This document shows, piece after piece, positions 35,085 through 46,600 of a DNA stretch of 64,000 nt. The DNA comes from Isoetes taiwanensis (taxonomy: Eukaryota; Streptophyta; Lycopodiopsida; Isoetales; Isoetaceae): NCBI GenBank assembly GCA_021234155.1, contig JAJEKV010000014.1, forward strand, positions 13,690,494 through 13,754,493, read 5' to 3'. The translations under genes and the position numbers were made by a program. The notes under the pieces are model-generated. The model saw only the letters and a program-made list of their open reading frames with translations. It did no database searches and was not told where the DNA came from. Each line of letters starts with the position of its first letter. The stretch's first letter is position 1.

Positions 35085-35445
35085 GGTGTGGCACTGTAGC
35101 CTCCGAGACTTTCTTATCATTTGTTCTTTCTCGACGTGGTTATGACCTTCGAGATATGATTTCTTGTTCATTTTCTCTTGGCGTGGCAATATAGCCTCCA
35201 AGGCAGCATTAATCGGATGGTTTTCCTGCGATGGTCATTCCGCAGACGGTTCCTGATTGGTCAGAATTGTTCAGAAAGCATAGCCTTCGAGTCTATATAT
35301 ATTATTTATTTTTCTCGGCGTGGCATTGTAGCCTCCGAGGCAGCACTAATCGGATGTTATTTCCCATGACGGTCATTCCATGGATGGTTCCCGATTGGTC
35401 GGCTGTTGTTTCTTTCTCGGCGTGGTCCTGGAGCCTCCGAGTTTT
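35085..35445 (+). repeat. Tandem array with TTTCTCGGCGTGGCATTGTA unit
   Basis: A core of TCTCGGCGTGGCA followed by TGTAGCCTCCGAG recurs near 35086, 35131, 35177, 35314 and 35417. Two of the units are longer and share GCAGCAxTAATCGGATG and GGTCATTCC, then GATTGGTC. Copies are imperfect and spacing varies between about 45 and 137 bp. No stable coding frame exists. Confidence 0.8.
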
Positions 35446-36130
35446 ATCATATTTTTGTTGTACTAATGCGTAAGACGCCTAACTCCCGTTCATCCTTGAC
35501 TTTGCAGGTGCCTTTGGAGGTTGTTGTGCTAGCAGTCGAGCATCTCCATTTGAGTGCTTCAACCTTATTGGTAGCACGACGTATTCATGTTGTCTCTATT
35601 CTGGTTCCAGCGCTGCCGGCGTTCCTCGGGAGCGTTGGCGACCAATTTTTACTAGGGTTTTCCTCGAAAACCTGGAAGGGTGGTGTTTTTTCATCCCGAC
35701 GAGAAGTTTTTGCCAGTTTTCTAACTTTGCTGAGCGTACATGGCGGATGATTCATCTATTATCTTGTACTCTTTATTTTTTGTCATGCTCTCGATGATTG
35801 TCTAGTTTCGGAGCATTTTTATTTTCTAAACTTTTCAAAATTTTCTATCCCTCGTATGGGAAATCAATTTGTACTCAACAATTTCAAAGATCGGCCAACT
35901 AGTTGTTTCATAGGACCTATCCTAGGAATGAAATTATTTATGAATAAAACTTTAGGGCAGATCAGCACTTTGTTTACAGAGAGAGAGCATTTTCATTGGT
36001 TTTAGTTGTGCTCTTTATCTTTTCGACTCGCTAACCGAGAAAAATTGACCACTTAATTTTCCTTAACGTTTTCTTTCTTAGAGGAAAACAGGCATCTTCG
36101 AAAGCCCTTTTCGTGTAAAATAACAGGCTT

Positions 36131-36640
36131 CCACACCACACACACACACTGCACACCACACCACACAATATTCACCACTATTGGTGGCACAAAACCTACA
36201 CCACACCACACCACACACCACACCACACCACACAGTACATACCACACAACACGGTGCATACACCACACAACATTCACCACTATTGGTGACAAATAACCTA
36301 CACCACACCACACACCACACACCACACCACACCACACAGTACATATCACACAACACGGTGCATACACTACACAATATAGGTTGCACTATCACCACTATTG
36401 GTGGCACAATAACCTATACCACACCACACTGGTACACCACACCTCACTTGCTACTACTATCACCCCACGCGCCACAATGTAGTAACACTATTAGCACCAT
36501 TGGCAGCACAACACCCCACTCCACCACGACGGAGACACACTACACCACAAATACTAGCATTATTCTCATCAGTACACCACAAACAACATGCCAACATCTC
36601 ACCACTCACCAGACCACACATACCTCATCTATCATTGTGG
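36131..36640. repeat. CACACC satellite with CACCACTATTGGTG palindrome
   Basis: Units of about 102-115 bp start with CACCACTATTGGTG (36173, 36275, 36390). Each continues through CACCACACCACAC runs, AGTACATA, ACAACACGGTGCATACAC. After 36420 the array degenerates into irregular CACCAC repeats. The CACACC composition matches the 7.4-8.3 kb block, about 29 kb away. Confidence 0.9.
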
Positions 36641-36699
36641 CAGCCATTGCACGAAATTCCCCACAGATGGCATCATATAGACACAACATGACAATTGTG

Positions 36700-39600
36700 C
36701 CAAGATGATGCAAAATAGTAGTAGACATACCTGGTTCTTGAAGTGGATTTGAGGTTACCTTTTCTGTATTGATAGAAAGAATCTAGGTCAAGCTTGAGAT
36801 TTTTTTCTGTTGTAATACAACTAATAATTGAACATACCTGCAATGGCATATTTTGGTCTCAGAACATTGCTCTGCTTTTCTGTTTTGATTGTGAGTTCAG
36901 ACTGAATGTGTGGTCTAGAGGAACCTGATTTGGTTTTTTCCCTATCATCTTCATTATCCCTGTCACTTTTACTATTTTCTTCCTGCTTAGGTTGGATTTG
37001 CCTATGCTTTCTCTTGGGTCTAGAAGAATTGGCCTCTGCTTTCTCATCGGGAGTTCTATAATAATCCAAGAGCTCTTCCAATTAACAGCCTCCCCCTTTA
37101 TAGCAGATAATAAGCCATTGTCCAGGTTCCAGGAGCCATTCCACCCCATGTATGTGGCCTCCCTGTAATTCTTTTGTAAATTTGCATGAACTCTTTGTAT
37201 TGTTCATTGCTCAGATTCTTCAACCTGTACAAGAAAATATATGCCTTAATATTTCAGTTTGAACAAATATTTGGGGGAAAATATCTGTAGCCAGATTTAT
37301 TTGGAACTTTGTCACCCCAAGATGGACAGACTGTGTAGCCTCTCTGTTTTTCATTTTTTTAGTGTTTTAAATGCATATATTGCTCTGTATCTGCTGGATT
37401 TAAGCCTTTCATTTGGATATTGTTTGAGTGCGGTGTGCTGCAATGCAGGGGCTATCCACTTTCTGGTTTCTTTGTTGTAAGTAAGAGTGGGCAGTTATCT
37501 AACGAGCTTCCATGTTACGGTTCTGCTTTCTTGAAGTAAGTGTTTTGTCAAGGTATAGATATGTTTATTGATTGCTTGCAGGGGTAAGACAATGCTGATG
37601 GATGCATTTGATGTGGGTATATTCGTATAGAAGCTGTTGCATGGAGATATTATGTGTGATGCCCCAACAGGTACTTATTGGTTGGGTTGTTTTACCATAT
37701 CGCTTTAGAAAAAGCATATCGAATATTTCTTTGCCAAGTTTCTTCCATATGTTTATCAATTCCATGTCTTTGCTTCCCTTTTAGGCGCAAAAGGTTGCTT
37801 CTAACTTCTGGATTTGCAAGCTTTGAAGTTGGTGCAGGTTTGCTTGCAAGGTAAGCAATGCAAAATCTGGAACTTGCATCACATTGGGGCATAGTCATTT
37901 AAAGGACTTGCAAATAATGATGAGTTTCCTTTCAACAGCTCGTAAGAATTTAGTAATCTGTAAAAATATTAATTTAACTTTTTTGGTATCCAAGTCATTC
38001 ACTCCGTTGTTTGTGCAGTTTGATAACCTGGTGTTAATGGATGATATATCCAAGCTGGTGGTCCACTGTTAGCAGTCCGATAACTCATCTCTCAAAACAC
38101 TATATGCATGATGTTTCAATTTGTGTTGCAGTACTTGAAAAGAACTAAAGTTTTGGCATGAGCCTTCAAACATGTCTTTGGGCCTTCTAACATATCTTAG
38201 AAGTGCTAATGCATATGGAACTTTTACGACTTTGTCTTTGTGGCGGCCATTCTGTGCAAACCAGGTTTTATTCATCCTTCTACTGACCATTCTTGCCTGC
38301 TAACATGTTTTGAACCATGCAAACATGTTTTGAGCCATATTACGTATGCTCTAGATGAGTTGTGGCAGCAAGCACGCACAAGGATTCATATCTATTCTGC
38401 CAAACGATTTGAATAGCATATGTATTGTCAAGGACAATTGAATTCCTGCTTCTGAAATGTTACCCATATCAAAAAGAAGGGAATAAGATGTCGATATCAT
38501 TTAAGAGGATGAGATGCTTCCGTGAGGATGTAATTTAGCAGGTCTGTTGTTCAAGTTTTATTGAAATTGTTTGCAATAAAGGTTTGTAACTTTTTTCCAG
38601 ATCTGTTTATGCAGATCAAATGTTTCATCATCAACCCATGATATAAGTCCTTTTTTGTACCAAATGTTTCATCATCAACCCATGAAATAATATAAGTTTT
38701 TTTTTGTACCATGTATTTTCTTTGAATCCGTGAGGGGATCAGTACCATTTGAAAATGCAGCAGATGTTTGTCATGAGAGATTGCCCAGAAAAGTAGGAAC
38801 TAAATATGTAAGTTATTACTTATAACCAGATGAATAACATTGAGGTTGGTGAGGTGGGAAAGGCTCAGTATTTATTTTTTCGACAAAAGGTGGTATGATT
38901 CGAACCAAACGGTTGTTCCAGAGCTCCGGTTTTTGTGAGGGATCTTAAGTTGTAAATTGAAGTGGGAATGCTGCCTATAAATCCTTTTGAGCCAGTTTAA
39001 GCTCCACAATATATCTGCCCCTTTCATCACATGCCGCTCCCTCTCATGATGCCGCGCATGAATCTGAGCTGAAAATTCCAGCGGAAAATATTGAGGGCCA
39101 AATTTGACAGAGCTGACCGTTCAAATTGTGATGTTGCACACATTATGTCTATGACCGAACACAGGAAGATGAAGCATTCCATTGTACTAGATCCCAACAT
39201 TTGGCTTCAATCTCCAGCGCTTTCAATTTGCTTGAGGGCCTAAGGCAAGGGGTTTTCGAATTAAGAATGTTGGATTTATTTTGGCTTTCTTACTAAGAGA
39301 AGGGTTGATTTACATGCATGATTGAAGTGATCTCTCTGCTCTTCGTACATGCAGTGACTGATTGCTACACATGGTTTATTGAAGTGGACTTGCATGTGGA
39401 ATTTGGGGTAGCTATCTCTACCATAGCGTAGTCATGTTTTCTTGGCATTACCCCCACCCTTTAGCATCTTGGCAACCTCATAATACATATCATTGTCTTA
39501 ATTCCTCCTTCGCAATGTTTTTATACATTTGTAGTACAAATGTTGGTCTTAAATTAGAGGCGTGTAAAACCTTTGCCAAGAAATCAAATTTGACAATTTC

Positions 39601-40490
39601 ATCTACAAATATTTATGTTGAGTGGAATTTATTTTGATATTGTGAGAGAGAAAAAAAAAACAAAGGAGTATAACATTAACTTCATCGTTGTATGCATTCT
39701 ATGTAAGCTTTATAGTAGCCTCTTGATAAAATGACATTAAGATTGCCTTGATTTTAGGATTTGCGGTAATCTAGCTATAGGAATCTATCTAATCCATCTG
39801 CTGCATAGTCAAAACAACATTCAGTACGTCCCTTGCATGAAAGAGTTGGATGAATACTTTAAATTGTTATTTTTGTTTCTTTTGCTTTGGGCTTAGAACT
39901 TTACAAATTGGAGGGACATCTATTAGAGGGACAAGAGCTATTATAGCATGGAGGGGGAAATACATGTTGGGCATATAAGCTTTAAAATAGACATCTTAAA
40001 GGCAGATGAAGTACAAAACCTGCAGTATTTTCGAGGTTCCTTTGAGTCGCTTATCACATATCGCAGCTTCATTCCAGATTCATTTTGGAATAAAGATCAT
40101 GGTATTCTATCTACTTTTCCTAAGGGATTTAATGCTTAGTACCAATGCATGATGAAAGTCATTAATTGTTTGCGATCATCGTACCTTTGCATGTCATTTT
40201 TCTTGACTCTTTCTTAAATGATAAGAAAGGCATAAATATGCCATATCCCAAATGGAGCATGTTTCAATCCAAAACCATATGGCATGTAATACATTTATAT
40301 TTTCTAGATTTGAATTTCTATCTAATATTTGGTACTTCCAATTTGTGAAGGAATATAACCGAAGGCAAATAGACACTTGCAATGCAAGATAATGATTCAT
40401 TTTTTGATTCAAGCACAACACTATAATTACAACCACATGAACAAGGTTACACTAAATAACACAATAAATGCAATGGCGTACTAAAGAACG
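36700..40490. other. Stretch without a recognisable gene
   Basis: Only short frames are seen. A brief string GKTMLMDAF (about 37583-37610), just after a CTTGCAG acceptor, recalls the P-loop of AFG1-type ATPases but stops soon afterwards. 38600-38710 contains a short duplication of ATGTTTCATCATCAACCCAT. No gene can be supported. Confidence 0.45.
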
Positions 40491-40499
40491 AGAAGATAT

Positions 40500-41400
40500 T
40501 CACCCCCAACATTAAAGAAGCACTAATTGCTTGAGATTATCAAGCCATGATGTAGGTGAGTCGCCCAGTATGAAATAAACAACTTGATCATGCAGAAGCC
40601 TCAAATTCGAATATTATATGCTCACTTTTATTTCCTATGAACATACCATAGAGATGTAGGAAGAAACATGCAAGCAACAAGCAATGCATCACTGTTTTTA
40701 TGTGGATTCACATTACAATTGTTGCATGTGTCAAGTGCTCAAACAAAGTAAGTTTGAAAATATGCTGAGGAGATTTAACAGTTAGATGCAAATAGCATTG
40801 CAACCCCTGTAGTTCTAGGGCAGAGATTGACTAAGGAAAAAGTATTCACAGAATAAGAAGCCCAAGAGATGAAGCAGATCCCTTATAGAGCATTAATCGG
40901 CTGCCTATTATATCTATCTAATAATACTCGGCCTCACCCCCAACATTGTATATAAAGAAGCACTAATTGCTTGACATTATCAAGCCATGATGTAGATGAG
41001 TCGACCAGTATGAAATAAACAACTTAATCATGCAAAACCCTCAAATTCCAATATTATATGCTCATTTTTATTTCCTATGAACATACCATAAGAAGTAGGA
41101 AGAAACATGCAAGCAACAAGCAATTTGTGGATTCACATTACTTATGTTACCTATCTTGATGCATGCATAGACTCCGAAAATCTAGCATTGCAACCCCTGT
41201 AGTTCTAGGGCAACATTGTATATAAAGAAGCACTAATTGCTTGACATTATCAAGGCATGATGTAGGTGAGTCGCCCAGTATGAAATAAACAACTTGATCA
41301 TGCAAAACCCTGAAATTCAAATATTATATGCTCACTTTTATTTCTTGCCCTATGTGGATTCACATTACTTATGTTGCCTTGATGCATGCATAGACTCCGA
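40500..41400 (+). repeat. Three-copy local direct repeat
   Basis: Three copies begin at about 40512, 40948 and 41222. They share AAGAAGCACTAATTGCTTGA, CATTATCAAG-CATGATGTAG, AGTATGAAATAAACAACTT and AATATTATATGCTCA. The first two also share the following 80 bp. TAGCATTGCAACCCCTGTAG is duplicated separately at 40793 and 41183. The array is a stepwise local duplication interrupted by a copia fragment and ends where a LINE begins. Confidence 0.9.
40868..40936 (+). mobile_element. Ty1/copia reverse transcriptase fragment (23 codons)
   Basis: The plus strand encodes MKQIPYRALIGCLLYLSNNT followed by RP. This matches the conserved copia segment near the end of the reverse transcriptase, as seen in the element at 62.8 kb (PYRKLIGCLLYLANCTRPD). 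It is an isolated scrap between two copies of the local repeat. Confidence 0.75.
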
Positions 41401-41479
41401 AAATCTTAATACAGCCAAATGTGTGGACTACACCATTCTTCAGTATGGATATGAAAATGAAATTATTCTTGCAAGTCCT

Positions 41480-42115
41480 CTCATTGGGAAGCTCTGGGAC
41501 CACCATGCTCTGGAACAGGTAAAGATGGCACACTACAAACAGCACATAAACCCCACCCTGGTTCGAGGCCCACAGCTCTACTTGCGTTCTCAGTTGCCCA
41601 TGAAGAAGCGCAGGATCATCGCGTCCATTCGAACAGGGGCCCACCATCTTCGGCTTGAGACGGGTCAGTGGGTTGGAGAGCTGCGCCAGGACAGGCTTTG
41701 TCAGTGTTGCCCGCTGGGGGTTGTTGAGGATGAAAGCCATGCCTTCCAGAGCTGTCCAGCCTATAGTCAGATTCGGGCTCGCTACATTCTCCTAGTGTGA
41801 CCTGGTCTGCCCCTGCACGAGCTACTCAGTACGCCGTCAGTTGGATCCCTTGGCTCCTACCTCCAGGAGGTTTTGGATCTGCGGACTCACCTCTGCCCCC
41901 GGGCGCCTACCTGAGGTGCCGGAAATTCATGTGTATATGTATATTTGTACAGCTGCCAGCAGGCTTGTTGCTGCGACGGTTTTTCCCTCCTAAGAGGGGG
42001 GGTTTTAATCCTGGTAGCAACGGGCTTGCTGCACCCGTGTAATTTGGGTCCCATAGGCCGATTGGCCTCCGCGGACGATAAAAGAACCTTCCTTCCTTCC
42101 TTCCTTCCTTCCATT
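41480..42115 (+). mobile_element. 5'-truncated LINE, ORF2 C-terminus and CCTT tail
   Basis: The plus frame (41480-41800) encodes the ORF2 C-terminus with VKMAHYKQHINPTLVRG, IRTGAHHLRLETGQW and the Cys/His cluster CQCCPLGVVEDESHAFQSC. This last is a zinc-binding motif typical of plant LINE C-termini. The 3' region has a C-run/G-run inverted pair (TCCCTCCTAAGAGGGGGGG), CCATAGGCCGATTGGCCTCC, GCGGACGATAAAAG and a (CCTT)n tail to 42115. The coding part is open to its stop, so this copy is younger than the one at 3.4-4.2 kb. Reverse transcriptase and endonuclease domains are missing through 5' truncation. It abuts the third copy of the local repeat. Confidence 0.8.
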
Positions 42116-42119
42116 AATA

Positions 42120-43640
42120 CATATGGAAAATGAGGAATTGGTTCCTGAACTGTGATGCTATCTGCTTATGGGACTAATGCATGTATCAATGAAGCATTTG
42201 CATCTCCAGATGTAGAATATGTATGGCAACTCTAATCTAAATTTGTCTGTAGAAGGATATTTTCCAACAAGTTGAGAATCGGAAATGATTCCAAGAACAA
42301 AAGTAATAGTATCGGTAAATGTTCTCTCCAATGCTGATGTAGCTTTAAATTTACAAAACGAATTTTTTTATAAAAAACCAGATCATAGAGGACCATTGTG
42401 CGGCATTCCAACGCCTTAGTTAACGACCTTCAGAGGTAAAGTCGCTCCTCCTAAGAGTTTATCCTTCCAACACTTTCCTTGCAACTCTTATCTACATTTC
42501 TCTGCAATTGTTTACCAGGTTCCTTCCGGCTGTCGGCTCTATTCTGCACCAACTTCTACTATTTCTCCACATTTAAGGGCTTCTTCTACTTCAAGTACGG
42601 TTATGGCTGCTGTAGATCTGCGCGCATGTAATCACAGGATATGATTTTATTCGCTGGGTCCTGTAATGCCTTTCTATTTTGATAGTTCGAAATTGAATAT
42701 AAATCTTTTCCATAGTTGCTTTTCCTTTTTATTTGCATTCGACTCATATAGGATCGAATGATGGGATCACATCTAAATTTAGCGAAGGTTCTCAACCACA
42801 ATTTCTGTTCCCTTCTATTGCCTTTTGAATATTGCAAGGTCAAACAAGCAATAATGTTTTTCATGCTTGAACTAGCATAGGTCGTTGCCTTTAACAAAAG
42901 GACATAGAAGTATGGGATCTACAACTTCAAAGGGCTTCCAAACGAGACATTTGTCAGAACCATTTGCTCTACTTCATTACACAATTGCCTTGCACCTATG
43001 TTCTAGAATTCCCGTAGAGAATGTGCTATGAAAAGAGTTGGTGTTGACGAGTGAACACACATGTTATGATTCTCTTGCCCATAAGTAGCAAATAACAAAA
43101 ATCTTAATGTAGTTAAACTAGGTTTGCCAAATCAGATGACACAAACACATCTTATCATACATTAAAAACTCAATTTAAAGTCACTTACTCATAAACAACA
43201 CATTAGTCTCCGAACCTTCTTATACAATCACATAAAAAGCCCACCAACGGTGGGCAATTTTCTAGTAAGTTTATAAAAGATTTGATGTAAAATCCATATA
43301 AGGCTAAGTTTTGCAGGCAAACTTGTTGGCTAGCCTAATTTCCAATCGAACCCTGGACCACAGTACAAGATGTAGTCTAACTTATATTTGGTGCAGTCAA
43401 ACAAGTGTATAAAAGTTCGGGCAATAATTATCACAATCTGTATAAATGCCAATTCACATCATACATTTTTATAGGCAGCAAAAAAGAACGCCGCGGAATT
43501 CAGACACTGTTTTACTTTCTGGCCTCTTCTTTATTTTGGCTGGTTAATATATGAATTGTATGCCTTTGATGACATATCATATTAGATGGTTAGGCAGAGT
43601 GTTCCTCCTGATATGACTCCCAGGCTACGTGTACAATGTG
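42120..43640. other. Intergenic stretch downstream of TPST
   Basis: I see no convincing gene or repeat here. It probably contains the 3' untranslated region and terminator of the minus-strand TPST gene. No clear polyadenylation signal can be singled out. Confidence 0.4.
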
Positions 43641-43652
43641 ATGGGAATTACA

Positions 43653-46600
43653 TTAGGTAGACGCCACTCTGCCAGGGAAAAGTATTCTCCTCATCCTTTT
43701 CAGTTTTCCAAGTCTAGAAAGAATACATATAAAAATAAAACTTAAACATCCAGCTACTGGCAGGCCAATTGCAACCTCAATCAGGCCCGCAGCATGCTTG
43801 TCACTCACCAAGATCAGGTTAGCAGCCCACTTATTGTCGTCCACTTCTTCTGTTTGTGCACTTTCCTAATAAAACATTCAATCAACCTTTAAGTAATGCA
43901 CGCAACAAAATAAAAATTATCATGCTTAAACAGAAACAATATAAACAAGATGACATTGCAGAACCTTCCACTGTCTACTTGCAAGTTCTAATGGTATATC
44001 CCCTCCAAAAAAACACAAGGAAAAAAGACAGCCCAGAATTTATAAGAGATCAGAATACAACAATGAAGTTTGATTTTTGTAAAGAGAAAATGTTTGGCCT
44101 GCATCTGTGCTACGGCAAAGCTGGAAAGCCATACAAGCATTGGGTGTTGTATTAAGGCCCATCTTAAGATTATAACATATAAGACTAGGCAAGCCAAGAG
44201 AAACTAGTTTTCCTTCCTAATACCTATCATGACGACATTAATTTTTGGACGCACATTTTGTTGCAGCTAAACTTCAGGGGAAAAGCGAAGTGAAGTGGTT
44301 TTGAGGTCATGTGTGAGATCATCTGGAAGACAATTACAAGAATACAATTTCATAATGTAATGTACCTTGACCACCAGGTAAATTACTCCAGACTTCAGAA
44401 CCATGCTTGCTGACTGGTCAAAAGCATCTGGATGCTCATTGGAAAACCATCTAACAACCTTGTGGTGGTATTAGGAACACCCTGGCCATATTTGACAAAC
44501 TGACCACCTCCAGCATATCATAAACCTACATCTAGTGTTCCTTCACATCGGTCTTTGAAAGCATTTGGATCTTTGAAAATTAATCTAACCCTCAGGAACA
44601 CCAAACAGGCATATTGCGAGGATCCTCTCTAACGGTTCATGGTGCTCAGCATAAGATGCCTCCCTCATGCATAATGCCAATTAATTCCTTAACTTGGCTT
44701 TATCTTGATAAACTGGCCAAAACATCCAATTATTTATTGGAAATACGGGCAACCCTCTGACATATCGGGAAACCTTGCATGAACATTGCTAGTGGGCACA
44801 CTCTTTGCACTTTTTACCAATCACAGTCAAAATCGGTAAACAACTGCTAGATCATTTTAACCAAAGCCCTGCCCTGATTTTGTCCCACTCACCGAGCACT
44901 AATTTTATCGATTTTTTTGCAAAAAATACCATAGACAGGTGGATTCTTTGATATGATCATCCTATAATTTTTTAAATCTTTCAATTCGTCACTATATTGA
45001 TTTGTAACAAAGCATTAAACATTCCTACAAAGTACTTTTAACCAGCATAGTCCCAAATAGTTCTTCAGGACCACTCCCAAACAATCTACTGCCAAGACAA
45101 GACCGACCACTCCCATACAATCTACTGCCAAGACAAGACCGTTATCTGACTTCATAAGCTCTCTATCCATTTAAGTCTTCTAGTACCACAAACGTTAAAG
45201 GACAAGAGCCCAAAGTACCTTGCTCCAAAGACTTGGAAAGGATCATGCATATATCATACCCTTTTGTGTGTAGCTTTTTACACACAGTAGATAACTAAAG
45301 ATACCTCACTCTTTCCCTTGCAAGCCAATCCATATATTCTTTTATGCCTTTAGAAATGCTTTCTTCTTGCCCATGCAAGTTAATCTACATATATATACAC
45401 GCACATTGTTTCTATGCCCTTTGCCACTACTTCGCACATGTAGTGCCTCCAAAATCCTCTCTTATGCCAAGTGGTATTCCAACCTTCTCCAATTTTCCCA
45501 GGTTTCTAAAAAAAAAGATCATATCTCCATATGCAAGAGCATGTCACATTCTGATGGCCTCTTCTTTGGTCAATTAACAGAAACTTTCAAGGTCTTAAAC
45601 CTGATATACGGACTTGTCAGCTACCATTCCAGTCTTCTTTCTTATTGTTTTGTTTGCTTGGCCTCTTTACAGCATTACAGCAAAAAGATTTTTGCCAAAA
45701 CTAACTGAACTTATTCCATTCGTCTAAATGTTGCCATGGTATGAAATAAGAAATGAAATAAGATGCTATATATCAAATTGCATATTCCCATCAAAGACTG
45801 GATTTGCGATTCTGCTCTGATGATGGTTTCACTCCCGTGGCAACTTCTAAGATGATGCCTTTGAGGATTAACAAAAAGGTGGTGGTTTAGATTTGGTAGA
45901 ATAATTTCATAGTTGAATTATACTTGTTTTTACAACTGGATTTATAGTCCCATGCATCCCAGGTCCTCTAATTGCACGATAATCTTATTTGAATACAAGT
46001 CACATAAGCCTTTGGACCATGCATGCATGTGATCACTTAGACTTAGTGTCTTGAGGCTATTGCCCTCCTTGCAGATCCACAATTTTGTATGCTTTTGGTC
46101 TCATACACCCTATGGGTCCTCTGTAAACATTTCTTTTTTTCTTTCTTTCTTTCTTTCGTTCTTTACTTTTCCTAGACTTAAAACATCTTACGAATATGCA
46201 TACCGTGCTATCCAGATAATCATGACGGACATGTTCTCGTCTCGCATAAAGCAATTTGGCATGTTTGTACAGCTCAATGTCCAGTTGATTCATTTGCAAA
46301 ATCTGGGTAATAAGTTGACCTGGAATATTCTTTCTACCCTGCATTAACAGTAAACTTAGATATAATGCAATTAACACCATAAAACATAAAATGAAGCACA
46401 ATGAGGAAGAAACTTTAATGTCCATGGATGAGCTATTCAACAAATAAAATGAATCAACACATTTCATTCACTTTGGAAAAATCGGGATCCCACAAATAAT
46501 AACCTATAACGAAAAACAAACAACCAAGAGGCAGACAAAAAGCTGCACCAAAGATAACATAGTTGGGAGAAGAAACGACAAGGACTTCCAGAGGTTGCGA

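Larger units (their letters stand above)
34666..35930 (+). repeat. 1.2-kb unit bounded by 41-bp direct repeats
   Basis: ATCGGCCAACTAGTTG through CCTAGGAATG occurs at 34666-34706 and 35890-35930 with one mismatch. Between them lie the fold-back/TATA repeat (34701-34860), an unassigned T-rich part and a tandem array (35085-35445). The right copy is followed by a polyadenylation-like AATAAA (35943). The arrangement resembles a short direct-repeat-bounded element, but I see no tRNA primer site or polypurine tract. Confidence 0.6.

Noticed and set aside
36131-36420. Possible CRISPR-like array
   Set aside because: Units are 102-115 bp simple-sequence satellites with no unique spacers, and the DNA is plant nuclear.
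36181-36708. A 175-codon His/Thr-rich frame
   Set aside because: It is a translation of the CACACC satellite and has no stable frame relative to the unit length.
37583-37620. GKTMLMDAF string suggesting an AFG1-type ATPase exon
   Set aside because: Only nine residues match, the frame closes soon afterwards and no neighbouring AFG1 exon is visible.
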